The notes: generated by a model not told the origin, from the sequence alone. A stretch of 64,000 nt of DNA from SSF14 sp046331245 (GCA_046331245.1 JAXLRH010000004.1:62001-126000), one strand, 5' to 3'. Numbered from the stretch's first letter, positions 30,256-38,911 are shown. Made by a program: numbers and translations.

Positions 30256-30933
30256 GTCACGGCCCGGATCGCGTCCTTCAACCTGCATCACGGCGCGCCT
30301 CCGGGCCGCTGGTTCGACCGTCGCGGCCTGCGTCGCGCCGGCGAGCGGCTCGGGGCGGATCTGCTCGCGCTGCAGGAGGTGGATCGACGCGTCGTCCGCT
30401 CGGCGTTCTGCGATCAGACGAAGCTCGTCGCCTCGGCAACGGGCCTCCATCCGGTGTTCGTGCCGGCGCGGCGTCTCGGCGCCGTCGGGAACTACGGCAT
30501 CGCGCTGCTGTCGCGCACGCCGGCGCGAGCGGTCGAGGTGGTGCGCCTGCCGCCGTTCGGCAGCGAGCGGCGCGTCGCGATCCTCGCCTCGGTCGAGCTC
30601 GACGGGCGACCGGTCACCGTTGCGGCCACGCACCTGCAGAACCGGCCGAGCGTCGCCGTGCAGCAGCTCGACGTGGTGTTGGAGCGGTTGATGGCACGGC
30701 CGGGGCCGCACCTGTTGCTCGGCGACCTGAATGCCGGCCGGAGGTTGGTGGGCCCGAGCATCGAGGCCGCCGGGCTCGAGGCGCTCGTCGCCCCGCCGAC
30801 CTTTCCGACCCGCCGTCCGGTCGAGCACATCGACTGGATCGCAGCGTCGGGACTGCAGCTCGGACCGCCCGAGGTGCCGGACATCTGGCTGAGCGACCAC
30901 TTCCCGTTGGTCACCACCGTCGCCCAGTCCTGA
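30256..30933 (+). CDS. Endonuclease/exonuclease/phosphatase (EEP) family protein, start codon unclear
   Basis: About 225 aa. EEP fold: ARIASFNLHHG first strand, LLALQEVDRR (metal Glu), a His in AATHLQN, LLLGDLNAG (Asp-Asn), and a C-terminal WLSDHFPL catalytic His. It could be a phosphodiesterase or nuclease. The expected start, by comparison with MRIATFN-type relatives, reads GTC at 30256-30258. No ATG, GTG or TTG exists in frame between the region inside the previous gene and the first motif. ATC at 30268, or a single-base change from GTG, would solve this. Directly follows the nitronate gene. Confidence 0.75.
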   Translation, partial: VTARIASFNLHHGAPPGRWFDRRGLRRAGERLGADLLALQEVDRRVVRSAFCDQTKLVASATGLHPVFVPARRLGAVGNYGIALLSRTPARAVEVVRLPPFGSERRVAILASVELDGRPVTVAATHLQNRPSVAVQQLDVVLERLMARPGPHLLLGDLNAGRRLVGPSIEAAGLEALVAPPTFPTRRPVEHIDWIAASGLQLGPPEVPDIWLSDHFPLVTTVAQS

Positions 30934-31057
30934 GCGTCGATCTGGGTCGTTTCACACATTGTCGATGTATCTCGAACTGCCTTGCCCATGGTGGGGCGGT
31001 TCCTTAACGTGACGTCGTGCGCCCGAGTCGGGCGACGCGAGGTCGAGGAGCAGGTGA

Positions 31058-32008
31058 ATGCAGACTGAGGACGACGTGACGTCCGCCGGGGTCATCGAGG
31101 GCACGGTGATCGAGGTCTCCGAGGTCGTCGTCGAGCCCGTCGTGGCGGCGTCCGCCCCGTCTCCTCTCGTGTTCGACCTGCGCGCGCCGGAGCCGCCGTC
31201 CGCTCCTCGGGCGGAGACGCCGCCCGTCGCCGCGCCGGCACCGCCGCAGCGCTCGGAGCGCGTCGAGGCCGCGCCGGCACCGCGTGCCGGTGGCCCGCTC
31301 GCCGGGCGCGTGGCCGTGGTCACCGGAGGCTCGGGCCCGGTGGGCCGAGCCATCACGATCGGGCTCGCTCACGCGGGCGCGCGGGTGTGCGTCATCGGTC
31401 GCGATCTCGCGGAGCTTCGCCAGACGGTTGCGCTCGCCGGTGGCGAGGCGGCGGTGCTGTTCCTGCAGTGCGACGTGGGCAGCGTGAGCGAGATCGAGGG
31501 CGTGGTCGACTTCATCGAGCGGTTCGACCGGCCGGTCGACATCCTCGTGCACGCCGAGGGCGTGCAGGTTCGCGGCGGCGTCGAGCACGGGTCGGTGAAC
31601 GACCTCGACGAGCAGTACCTCGTCAACGTTCGCGGGCCCTACGTGATCAGCCAGAAGCTGCTTGCGCGACTGCGGTCGGGGGGCGGGCACGTGGTGTTCC
31701 TCAACGCGGCGCCCGGCGCGGTCGATCCGGTCGAGTTCGGTCAGTTCGCGGTGACGAGCCACGGGGTGCGTGCGCTCGCCGACACGTTGCGTGAGGAGGT
31801 CCGCGGGTCGGGCATCCGCGTCACGTCGATCTCGTCGGACCCGGTCGTCGAGGCCGGTGTCTCCGGCGGCGACGAAGCGGCGGGACTGCTGCCGAGCGAC
31901 GTCGCGGACAGCGTGCTGCACGCCGTGCAGGTGCCGGCGCAGGTGGAGGTCACCGACATCTCGTTGCGTCGCCGCGAGGTGGCGTCCGCGGCGGATTCCA
32001 TCGGTTGA
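31058..32008 (+). CDS. SDR-fold protein lacking the catalytic Tyr/Lys
   Basis: 316 aa. Residues 1-85 are acidic then Pro/Ala-rich and probably disordered. Residues 88-290 form a Rossmann SDR: VVTGGSGPVGRAI cofactor loop and LVHAEGV in place of NNAG. At the active site the usual Ser-Tyr-x3-Lys reads NAAPGAV ... FAVTSHGVRAL, so both Tyr and Lys are missing. It may bind nucleotide or a partner without dehydrogenase activity. It ends four bases into the frame before the DUF3499 gene; the genes are adjacent and cotranscribed. Confidence 0.8.
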   Translation: MQTEDDVTSAGVIEGTVIEVSEVVVEPVVAASAPSPLVFDLRAPEPPSAPRAETPPVAAPAPPQRSERVEAAPAPRAGGPLAGRVAVVTGGSGPVGRAITIGLAHAGARVCVIGRDLAELRQTVALAGGEAAVLFLQCDVGSVSEIEGVVDFIERFDRPVDILVHAEGVQVRGGVEHGSVNDLDEQYLVNVRGPYVISQKLLARLRSGGGHVVFLNAAPGAVDPVEFGQFAVTSHGVRALADTLREEVRGSGIRVTSISSDPVVEAGVSGGDEAAGLLPSDVADSVLHAVQVPAQVEVTDISLRRREVASAADSIG

Positions 32009-32040
32009 GTTCCGGGCGACCGGCGGTAGCGTGGCCCGCA

Positions 32041-32814
32041 ATGGGTTGGTCGTGTCGGCGTCCTGGTTGTGGTCGCGAAGCAGAGGTGTGCATCACCTAT
32101 GACGCCGTCGGATGTCAGGTGTGGCTCGACCCGATCGCGCTCGCTCCGGCCGGGGGACAACCGCTCTGCGGCGACCACGCGCAGCGTCTGAGCGCGCCGA
32201 AGGGGTGGGTGGTGCTCGACCGCCGCACGTCGCAGGCGACCCTGATGACGCCGGCGACGGTACCGACCGGCGACTCGCGCGGGAGCGGTGCCGTGCCGCG
32301 GCGACGGCTGCCGCGCGCGTGGGGCCAGTTCGACGCGCCGCGCCTCGAGTTCCTGGGCGAGGGCGACGCCGTGCCGGTCGCAACCGAGCCCGAGCCGGTC
32401 GTGATGGAGCCGGTGGCGATGGCGCCCGTCGTCATGGAACCGGTGGTCATCGACTCGGTGATCGTCGAGCCGGTGACCGTGGCGGAGCCGGTGATCACGG
32501 CGGAGCCGGTGATCACGGCGGAGCCGGTGTTCGTCGAGCCCGAGCCGATCATCACGCCGGAACCCGAGCCCCAGCCTGAGCCGGAACCCGAGCCGATCAT
32601 CACGCCGGAACCCGAACCCGAGCCCGAGCCCGCGCCGAAACCCAAGGCCAAGGCGACCCCCAAGAGGAAGGCGGAGCCGGCGGCGAAGCTGCTCAAGCCC
32701 AAGGGCCGGTTGTTGAGCCGTGCGTTCGAGTCGACGGGCGATCAGCGTTCGGCGCTCACGCAGACGTTGGGCGCCCCGGCCGAGCCCGACGACGCGGACG
32801 CAACCGGGGCTTGA
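32041..32814 (+). CDS. DUF3499-type protein with EP-rich repeat tail
   Basis: 257 aa from the ATG at 32041. The N-terminal 60 residues match the actinobacterial DUF3499 pattern: CRRPGCG, an aromatic strand, LCGDHAQRL and APKGW; the four Cys/His could bind zinc. Residues about 110-215 are a low-complexity run of PEPV, ITAEPV and PEPEPE repeats, then a Lys/Pro basic stretch. Function of the family is unknown. The repeats contain near-identical tandem DNA units and may vary in number between strains. Confidence 0.8.
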   Translation: MGWSCRRPGCGREAEVCITYDAVGCQVWLDPIALAPAGGQPLCGDHAQRLSAPKGWVVLDRRTSQATLMTPATVPTGDSRGSGAVPRRRLPRAWGQFDAPRLEFLGEGDAVPVATEPEPVVMEPVAMAPVVMEPVVIDSVIVEPVTVAEPVITAEPVITAEPVFVEPEPIITPEPEPQPEPEPEPIITPEPEPEPEPAPKPKAKATPKRKAEPAAKLLKPKGRLLSRAFESTGDQRSALTQTLGAPAEPDDADATGA

Positions 32815-32820
32815 CCCGGC

Positions 32821-33657
32821 TCAGTCGACGATGCCGTCGGCCGCCGAGCCGTAGAGCGCGCTGGTCAGCTCGTAGTAGTCCGGGCCCGTGCGCAGGTGGT
32901 GGCCGCCGTCGATGGGCAGGTTGACCGCCGTAATGTGCGACGACTCCGGACCGCACAGGAACCGGATGGCCGGCGCCACGTCGGCGACCTCGCCGAAGCG
33001 GCTGATCGGCATGCCGGCGAGGTAGCTCTGGCCGACGGTGTCGTCGGGCTCGATCATGGCGACGAGGTCGGTGCGGACGATGCTCGGGTTCACGGAGTTG
33101 ACCCGGACGCCGACCCCGCCGAGCTCGTCGGCGGTCGTGCGGACGAGCATGTCGACCCCGGCCTTGGCCACGCAGTACGGCGCCATGAAGCGGTGGGTGA
33201 CGAGGCTCGCCACCGACGACACCGCGACCATCGAGCCGCCGCCGCTGCGCGCCATGAGGGCGCCGGCGTGCTTGAAGGTGAGGAACACGCCGGTGAGGCT
33301 CACGCCGAGCACCCGGTTCCATTCGTCGAGCGAGGTCGCGATGACGGGGCCGAGCGTGCCGTCGCCGGCTGCGGCGACGCACGCGTCGAGGCCGCCGTTC
33401 ACGCTCGCGGCGAGGGCGACGGCGGCGATGACCGCGTCCTCATCGGTTACGTCGCCGGCGTACGCGTTGACCACGACGCCCTCGGGGGCGGAGGCGCGCA
33501 GGCCGTCGGCCGCAGCCGTGAGCTTCTCCTCGTTGCGACCCATCAGCGTGACGGACATGCCGTCGGCGACGAGTGCGGCGGCGGCGCCCAGGCCGATGCC
33601 GCTGCCCCCGCCGGTGATGAGCGCCGATGTTCCTCGCAGTGGAAGTGCTTCAGTCAT
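32821..33657 (-). CDS. SDR family NAD(P)-dependent oxidoreductase
   Basis: 278 aa from the ATG at 33657. Complete SDR: ITGGGSGIG cofactor motif, catalytic Ser in VAVSSVAS, Tyr and Lys in YCVAKAG. The C-terminus has SHITAVNLPIDGGH, typical of enoyl/ketoacyl-reductase-like SDRs. Substrate unknown. Divergent from the following gene with a 47-bp spacer. Confidence 0.9.
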   Translation of the reverse strand: MTEALPLRGTSALITGGGSGIGLGAAAALVADGMSVTLMGRNEEKLTAAADGLRASAPEGVVVNAYAGDVTDEDAVIAAVALAASVNGGLDACVAAAGDGTLGPVIATSLDEWNRVLGVSLTGVFLTFKHAGALMARSGGGSMVAVSSVASLVTHRFMAPYCVAKAGVDMLVRTTADELGGVGVRVNSVNPSIVRTDLVAMIEPDDTVGQSYLAGMPISRFGEVADVAPAIRFLCGPESSHITAVNLPIDGGHHLRTGPDYYELTSALYGSAADGIVD

Positions 33658-33704
33658 GGGGGCGATGTTACGGCTCGCGTCGGGGGACGCCCTACGCTCG
33701 CGCC

Positions 33705-34877
33705 ATGGACTCATCCACCGCCGAGTCGTCGGACGACTGGGCCGCCGACGCGCCCGAGGAGCCGCCGGTCGTCGTGGCCGACGACCTGCCGCCGGGCTCC
33801 GAGCACCTCGACGACGCCCAGCCCACCGACCTCGAGCGGGCCGTCGAGCTCCTGAACAACGCCGATCCGGTGGCGTACCACAAGAGCATCTCGAGCCTGC
33901 TGCGTGGCGGGCCCAGCTCGCTGTTGCAGCCGATGCCGTACTCGGCGTCGCGGCCGTATCACGCGCCCCGGTGCGTCGTCGTCGAGCCCGACCAGACCGG
34001 CATCGAGACGATGCAGCTCTACTGCCACGCCGCGTACCCGGAGTTCGACCGTCACCTCGCCGAGCCGTTCGACGACCCGACGCTCGATCACCTCATCGCC
34101 AGCGTGTACCACGGCATCATGAACGAGGGCATCAACGTCGCGCTCGTCACGAACCACGGTCAGATCCACGACATCGCGCTCGTGCTCGCGGCGCTCGTGC
34201 TGGCGCTGTGCAACGACGACCGCACGTTCGGGGTGCTCGGCGAGCGCACGAACCTCGAGGAGATCTCACTGCGGTCGAACCTGCTCCTCAGCCGCATGGT
34301 CGCGGCGACGCAGGTGTTCTCGGTGCCCACGACGCAGGTGCTGCAGTCGATGTGCCGCACCTTCTACAGCGTTCCGCAGACCGCGAGCCGGCGGCGCGCC
34401 AAGCTCGACCCGGAGCTGGCGCGCGCCAACAACCTGGTGATGCGCGATCGCCTCGAGCGGCAGTTGGCCGACGGTGGGCAGCTGCTCGCGATGGCGGCGA
34501 GCGGCAGCCAGGACATCTCCCTCGCGTCCGGCCTTGCTCGTCGTGTGCGCACCGCGTGGCGCCAGCGTCGTGGTGAGGAGCGGGACGACACCCCGAGCCT
34601 CCACCTGCAGCCGCTCTACAACGGCACGATCAACCTGATGCTGGCGTGCCACTACGTGCTGCCGGTGGCGATCTCGCTCGACAAGGACCATCCCGCGTGC
34701 GTCGTGGGCGGGCTCACTCGGGTGCGCACGTCGGAGGACTGCCACGACGTGATGCACTGGATCGCCGGTGCCCACGAGAAGGCGACGGGTGTGGCGACCG
34801 TCTACCACCAGCGCGAGGACGACCTCCTCACGCAGGTGCGTGCCGCGCTGCGGTCGCAGCCCGGCAAGAGCTCCTAG
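33705..34877 (+). CDS. Conserved protein with HX4D motif, possible acyltransferase
   Basis: 390 aa. Acidic disordered N-terminus (about 1-45), then VALVTNHGQIHDIALV with His151 and Asp156 in the HX4D arrangement of glycerolipid acyltransferases (PlsB/PlsC superfamily), and a later GGQLLAMAASGSQD where the family has a substrate-phosphate loop. A conserved LQPLYNGT and VLPVAISL follow, also plausible for this fold. No strong membrane segments. The assignment is tentative because overall similarity to PlsC is low. Its stop shares CTAG with the stop of the convergent TetR gene. Confidence 0.5.
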   Translation: MDSSTAESSDDWAADAPEEPPVVVADDLPPGSEHLDDAQPTDLERAVELLNNADPVAYHKSISSLLRGGPSSLLQPMPYSASRPYHAPRCVVVEPDQTGIETMQLYCHAAYPEFDRHLAEPFDDPTLDHLIASVYHGIMNEGINVALVTNHGQIHDIALVLAALVLALCNDDRTFGVLGERTNLEEISLRSNLLLSRMVAATQVFSVPTTQVLQSMCRTFYSVPQTASRRRAKLDPELARANNLVMRDRLERQLADGGQLLAMAASGSQDISLASGLARRVRTAWRQRRGEERDDTPSLHLQPLYNGTINLMLACHYVLPVAISLDKDHPACVVGGLTRVRTSEDCHDVMHWIAGAHEKATGVATVYHQREDDLLTQVRAALRSQPGKSS

Positions 34878-35491
34878 TCGCGGCGGACGGCGACGCCGTC
34901 GAGCAACGCGTCGACGAGTGACGCGTTGAACTTGCGGTCGACCTTCCCGCCGCGGATGACGATGCGGTACATCATCGAGCCGACCAGGAGGTCGCCGATG
35001 AGGTTGGGGTCGATGCCCCGCTGGAGCTCACCGCGCTCGACGGCGGCCTGAACGACCTCGTGAACACGACGACGGCGTGTGGCGGTGAACTGCTGCATCG
35101 CCTCGCGCACCTCGCTGTTCTCCTTCGCGGCGCTCAGCATCGAGGGCATGAGGCGACCGGTGTCGGAGGTGGAGCACATGGTGTCGCCGAGCGACTCGAC
35201 CATCTGCATGAGGTCACCGCGCAGCGAGCCGGTGTCGGGCGCCGGTGCCAGGGGCGGGGCGAACGACTGGCACATCGCCACGATGAGATCGACCTTCGAG
35301 GGGAAGCGCCGGTAGATCGTCGCCTTCGCGACGCCGGCGCGGTGCGCGACGGCCTCCATGCTGAGGCGCTCGAAGCCGCTCTCGGTGAGGATGTCCATCC
35401 CGGCCTTGAGGATGTCGGCGTCGACGCCGGGGTCGCGCGGGCGACCACGGGGGCGCGACACGGTGTCGCCGGCGTCGACGTCGGTGACCAT
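34874..35491 (-). CDS. TetR/AcrR family transcriptional regulator
   Basis: 205 aa. Basic N-terminus RPRGRPRDPG, HTH MEAVAHRAGVAKATIYRRFPSK, C-terminal helical ligand domain. The gene starts one base after the stop of the MFS exporter on the same strand, so it is the second gene of an exporter-regulator operon and probably represses its own operon through the repeats at 37125-37155. Confidence 0.92.
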   Translation of the reverse strand: MVTDVDAGDTVSRPRGRPRDPGVDADILKAGMDILTESGFERLSMEAVAHRAGVAKATIYRRFPSKVDLIVAMCQSFAPPLAPAPDTGSLRGDLMQMVESLGDTMCSTSDTGRLMPSMLSAAKENSEVREAMQQFTATRRRRVHEVVQAAVERGELQRGIDPNLIGDLLVGSMMYRIVIRGGKVDRKFNASLVDALLDGVAVRRD

Positions 35492-35492
35492 G

Positions 35493-37106
35493 TCAGACCG
35501 TCGCGACCGGGACGGGATCGGACGAGTGATCGCTGTTCAGCACCGGGTCACTGTATTCGTTGTCCGCATCCTCGGAGGTGGGGAGGGCGACCGGCGCCGG
35601 TGCGTGAGAGGGGAGCCAGACGACGACGACCGCGGTGCCGAGGGCGGCGGCGATGGCGGCAACGATGGCGCCCCCGTGGAGGGCGTCGACGAACGCCGAC
35701 TTCGCTGCGGTGGCGATGGCGGCGCCGTTGGAGCCGCCGACCTTGCCGGCGATGGCGAGTGCGCCGCCGAGGCTGTCACGTGCGCCCTCGACTGCCGAGT
35801 GGGGCAGGCCGGCGCTGGTGAGGAAGTCGGCGATCTTGCTGCCGTACACCGACGAGAGCACCGAGCCGATGATCGCGATGCCGAGTGCACCACCCACCTG
35901 GCGGGTCGTGTCGTTCACGGCCGAGCCCACGCCGGCCTTGCCGAGCGGGAGCGAGCCCATGATCGACTCGGTGGCCGGCGCCATCACCAGGCCCATGCCG
36001 ACGGCGAGGAACATCATGCGCCACACGACTTCGCCGTAGGAGCTCGTGACCTGGAGGCCGATGTTGAGGAACAGGGCGATCGACACGAAGGAGAGGCCGG
36101 TGCCGACGATGATCTTCGTGCCGACCCGCTCGACGAAGCGTGACGACAGCGGGGCGGTGACCATGAGCGTCAGGGCCAGCGGCATCATGCGGAGGCCGGC
36201 CTCGGAGGGGCTGTAGCCGAGCACGAACTGCAGGTACTGCGTCAGCAGGAACGAGAAGCCGAACATCCCGAAGAACACGAGGGTGATGGCCGTGCTCGCT
36301 GCGCTGAAGCGCGGGTTCTTGAAGAAGCTGACGTCGAGCATCGGGTGCTCGCTGCGGAGCTCCCAGCCGGCGAAGGCCGAGAGGGTGAGGAAGCCGAGGG
36401 CGAAGGCGACGAGGATCTTCGGGTTCGTCCAGCCCTCCTGCGGCGCCTCGATGAGCGCGAAGACCAGCGACACGAGACCGATGATGGAGAGGAGTGCGCC
36501 GACGGGGTCGAGCTTGGCGGCGTCGGGGTCCTTGGAGCTGGGGACGATCCAGGCGCCGGCCCCGATGGCGATCGCCACGACCGGCAGGTTCACCGTGAAC
36601 ACCGAGCCCCAGGAGAAGTGGTCGACGAGGTAGCCGCCGAGGAGCGGGCCCACCGCGACGCCGATGCCGGAGATGCCGGCCCACACGCCGATGGCGCGAC
36701 CGCGCTCCTCGGGCGGGAAGACGTTCGTGAGGATCGAGAGGGTGGCGGGCATGATGAACGCGCCGCCGATGCCCATGAGGCAGCGGGTGATGATGAGCTG
36801 CGTCGGGCTCGTGGCCAGTGCTGATAGCGCCGAGCCGACGCCGAAGATGGTGAGGCCGATCTGCAGCGCACCCTTGCGACCGAGGCGGTCGCCGAGGCTG
36901 CCGGCCGTGAGCAGCAGGCCGGCGAAGACGAGCGTGTAACCGTCGACGATCCACTGCAGCTGGCTGTTGGTCGCGTGCAGCTTCTCCACGAGCGTCGGCA
37001 GCGCGACGTTCAGGATCGTGTTGTCGAGCGTGATGACGACCAGTGACAGGCAGAGGACCGCAAGGATCCACCACCGTCGTTCGTATGCCTTCTCCGTTGC
37101 ACCCAT
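35493..37106 (-). CDS. MFS transporter, DHA2 (EmrB/QacA) family exporter
   Basis: 537 aa, fourteen predicted helices. Start MGATEKAYERRWWILAVLCLSLVVITLDNTILN shows the D1 motif, SLGDRLGRKGALQIG is motif A, and GISGIGVAVGPLLGGYLV is motif C. Strongly similar in layout to the exporter at 24910, so probably an old duplication. Proton-driven export of drugs or toxic lipophiles. Operon with the TetR gene downstream. Confidence 0.9.
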   Translation of the reverse strand: MGATEKAYERRWWILAVLCLSLVVITLDNTILNVALPTLVEKLHATNSQLQWIVDGYTLVFAGLLLTAGSLGDRLGRKGALQIGLTIFGVGSALSALATSPTQLIITRCLMGIGGAFIMPATLSILTNVFPPEERGRAIGVWAGISGIGVAVGPLLGGYLVDHFSWGSVFTVNLPVVAIAIGAGAWIVPSSKDPDAAKLDPVGALLSIIGLVSLVFALIEAPQEGWTNPKILVAFALGFLTLSAFAGWELRSEHPMLDVSFFKNPRFSAASTAITLVFFGMFGFSFLLTQYLQFVLGYSPSEAGLRMMPLALTLMVTAPLSSRFVERVGTKIIVGTGLSFVSIALFLNIGLQVTSSYGEVVWRMMFLAVGMGLVMAPATESIMGSLPLGKAGVGSAVNDTTRQVGGALGIAIIGSVLSSVYGSKIADFLTSAGLPHSAVEGARDSLGGALAIAGKVGGSNGAAIATAAKSAFVDALHGGAIVAAIAAALGTAVVVVWLPSHAPAPVALPTSEDADNEYSDPVLNSDHSSDPVPVATV

Positions 37107-37124
37107 TGCCGTTCCTCTGATTCC

Positions 37125-37155
37125 GAGACGAAGTTCCGAGACGTTTTCGTCTCGT
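37125..37155. promoter_or_regulatory. Operator with palindrome and extra half-site before MFS-tetR operon
   Basis: CGAGACG-TTTT-CGTCTCG at 37138-37155 is a perfect palindrome 32 bp upstream of the exporter ATG. A third copy of the half-site CGAGACG lies 13 bp away at 37125-37131. Likely binding site of the TetR encoded in the operon. Confidence 0.55.
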
Positions 37156-37253
37156 AATGTACGCCCGGGAATTCAAATCCGCAACGGTCTCGTATATGAA
37201 GTGACGGATGTCTCAGCGTGGGGGAGGGGCGGACCTCGGGGCGAGCCGGCGTG

Positions 37254-38111
37254 TCACCGCGCGTAGAGGTGATCGTTGCCGTCGCTCGTCATGCGACGGA
37301 GGCCCGCCTCGGTGGCGGCTTGTTCGACGGCGGCGTTCGCACCGGGGCGGTGGCGATCGTGCGTCTCGACGACGAACGCGTCGGTGAGGGCCAGTAGCTC
37401 GGTGAGGCCCGCCACTGCGAGCTCTCGTTCGCCGCCCTCCACGTCGAGCTTCACGAGGGCGAGCTTCGACGGGCTGCCGATCGCGATGTGGAGCTCGGCG
37501 AGGGTCATCGCCGGTACGGCGTGCATGTCGGCCGCTTCCTCGAGCTCGATGGCAGCCGGGCCGTAGCGGAGGCCGCAGAACTCGTCGGTGGCCGCGGCGG
37601 TCGGACTGAGTTGGTAGGCGAGGCCGCCCGTCGGGGTGATGGCCGCGCCGATCACGCGGATGCGCTCGCCGTACGGCGCGGCGTTGCGCACAAGGAGCGC
37701 GCGGTTGCGCTCGGACGGCTCGACGGCGGTCACGGTCGAGTAGGGGAAGTGGCTGGCGAAGAAGGTCGCGGTCGTGCCGATGTTGGCGCCGATGTCGAGG
37801 ATGGGGTCGGTGGTGGTCGCGTCGATGACGTCGAGCAGCGCGCGGAGCACCGGGCTGTGGCGCACCTGCGCCAGCATCTCGAGGTCGCTGAGGTGGCCGG
37901 AGGTGGTGAAGGGGTGGGTGAGACCGTCGACCCGCACGGGGCGTTCGCGGTCGCGGCGGCCGGCGAGTCGGTCGGCGACAAGCCGCACCGTTCTGGCGGT
38001 GCCGACGGCGGCGTGGGCGATGCGGAGGTTGTCGGCGATGGACGTGGGATCCACGATGGCGGAGGCCTCCGAGCAGCATCGGGCGCCGCCGATGCTGCGG
38101 TGCTCCGGCAT
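37254..38111 (-). CDS. FkbM family SAM-dependent methyltransferase
   Basis: 285 aa if the ATG at 38111 is used; a GTG at 38054 behind GGAGG is an alternative. SAM motif ILDIGANIGTTATFFA, then VTAVEPSERNRALL and the FkbM-typical LALVKLDVEGGERELAVAG. O-methylation of a sugar or polyketide hydroxyl is the usual role. The ATG at 38111 lies within a tRNA-Arg-like 3' remnant, so the 5' end of the gene may have been remodelled by an old integration event. Confidence 0.8.
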   Translation of the reverse strand: MPEHRSIGGARCCSEASAIVDPTSIADNLRIAHAAVGTARTVRLVADRLAGRRDRERPVRVDGLTHPFTTSGHLSDLEMLAQVRHSPVLRALLDVIDATTTDPILDIGANIGTTATFFASHFPYSTVTAVEPSERNRALLVRNAAPYGERIRVIGAAITPTGGLAYQLSPTAAATDEFCGLRYGPAAIELEEAADMHAVPAMTLAELHIAIGSPSKLALVKLDVEGGERELAVAGLTELLALTDAFVVETHDRHRPGANAAVEQAATEAGLRRMTSDGNDHLYAR

Positions 38112-38140
38112 GATTCGAACATGCGACGTTCGGTTTGGGA
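38105..38140. repeat. Third, diverged copy of the tRNA-Arg 3' sequence (att relic)
   Basis: Bases 38105-38127 are identical to 53575-53597 (23 bp covering the T-arm), followed by a 3-bp difference and a further CGGTTT/GGAA match. It lies 656 bp left of the element boundary copy. Its acceptor part (CCGGAGC on the tRNA strand) could not pair with the resident tRNA 5' end, so it is a relic from another tRNA-Arg allele or an older integration. Confidence 0.6.
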
Positions 38141-38190
38141 AGACGCGCATCGAGGTCGGCCCGCGGTGATGATCGTTATGCTCGCCGTCG

Positions 38191-38706
38191 ATGAGCGACT
38201 CTCCCCAGGGGCACGGGTATTGGCAGGCTGCCGACGGCAAGTGGTATCCATCCGAATCCCATCCGGAGTATCGACCTCCTACGAGCGCTCAGCAGGCCCC
38301 GCCCTTTGCTCCGGACCCTCCGCAGCACGGCACGCCGGCCTCGGGAGGAACCTCGGTCGTCATGATCGCGGTGGCGATCGTCATCGTCGTCGTCCTTCTG
38401 GTGGTCGGAGCGATCGTGGTGCTCCGCTCGTCGACGACGAAGCAGGTAGTGGATACGACGAACCGCTATGACAAGCAGACGTGTGACATCGAGGCACGGA
38501 CCGTCCGCACGGCCATCGAGGCGTATCGCGCGATGAACTCGGCGTACCCGACCTCGATCGAACAGGTGACCCCCGACTACCTGGTGTCACCACCGACCAA
38601 CGTCACGATCACCTTCGGGAACACCCCCGATACGGCACCGACCTACGGCTGGGCCGGTCCTCCGGCGGTGGACTGCAAAGCGGCGACCGGGCGGTCGCAG
38701 CCCTGA
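38191..38706 (+). CDS. Single-pass membrane protein with pseudopilin-like ectodomain
   Basis: 171 aa. The N-terminus HGYWQAADGKWYPSESHPEY is the short Trp/Tyr-rich motif seen before membrane anchors in many actinobacterial proteins (DUF2510-like). Then a Pro-rich linker, one strong membrane helix (about 53-75), and an outside domain with IEAYRAMNSAYPTSIEQV, a pattern found after the helix in type II pseudopilins/GspG-like proteins. No prepilin peptidase site is visible. It sits between two tRNA-derived repeats (38105 and 38753). No obvious ribosome-binding site. Confidence 0.65.
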   Translation: MSDSPQGHGYWQAADGKWYPSESHPEYRPPTSAQQAPPFAPDPPQHGTPASGGTSVVMIAVAIVIVVVLLVVGAIVVLRSSTTKQVVDTTNRYDKQTCDIEARTVRTAIEAYRAMNSAYPTSIEQVTPDYLVSPPTNVTITFGNTPDTAPTYGWAGPPAVDCKAATGRSQP

Positions 38707-38752
38707 ACCTCGACACTCGCCCGTAGCGCTGTCGAGCGTCGCGACGCTCGGC

Positions 38753-38798
38753 TGGTGCCCTCGGCATGATTCGAACATGCGACACACGGTTGAGGAAA
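38753..38798. repeat. attL: displaced 3' end of tRNA-Arg
   Basis: 46-bp copy of the tRNA 3' portion including CCA, differing from 53567-53612 at 38761 and 38792. The 30 bp between these mismatches (38762-38791) are identical and define the crossover region. On the tRNA strand the acceptor reads CGAGGGC, a perfect Watson-Crick partner of the resident 5' GCCCTCG, so this is probably the original host end. Confidence 0.85.
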
Positions 38799-38911
38799 GC
38801 GGCCGAGGCCGTCCGACGGATGGACTTCGGTGTCGGAAATCCCCATTCTGTATGGGATCTCGCGTCCGGACCGTTCGGCCTGTCTCGACCCTGACGGCCG
38901 GTGCCAACGAG

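Noticed and set aside
32115..32702. Minus-strand frame rich in Gly-Ser/Thr-Gly-Ser repeats
   Set aside because: Complement of the EP-repeat tail of the DUF3499 protein; no start context or domain.
38191..38706. Cargo gene of the integrative element
   Set aside because: It lies outside the 38753 boundary repeat; if foreign at all it belongs to an older insertion.
38753..38798. Possible second functional tRNA-Arg
   Set aside because: Only the 3' part from the anticodon loop is present; no D-arm or 5' acceptor strand precedes it.
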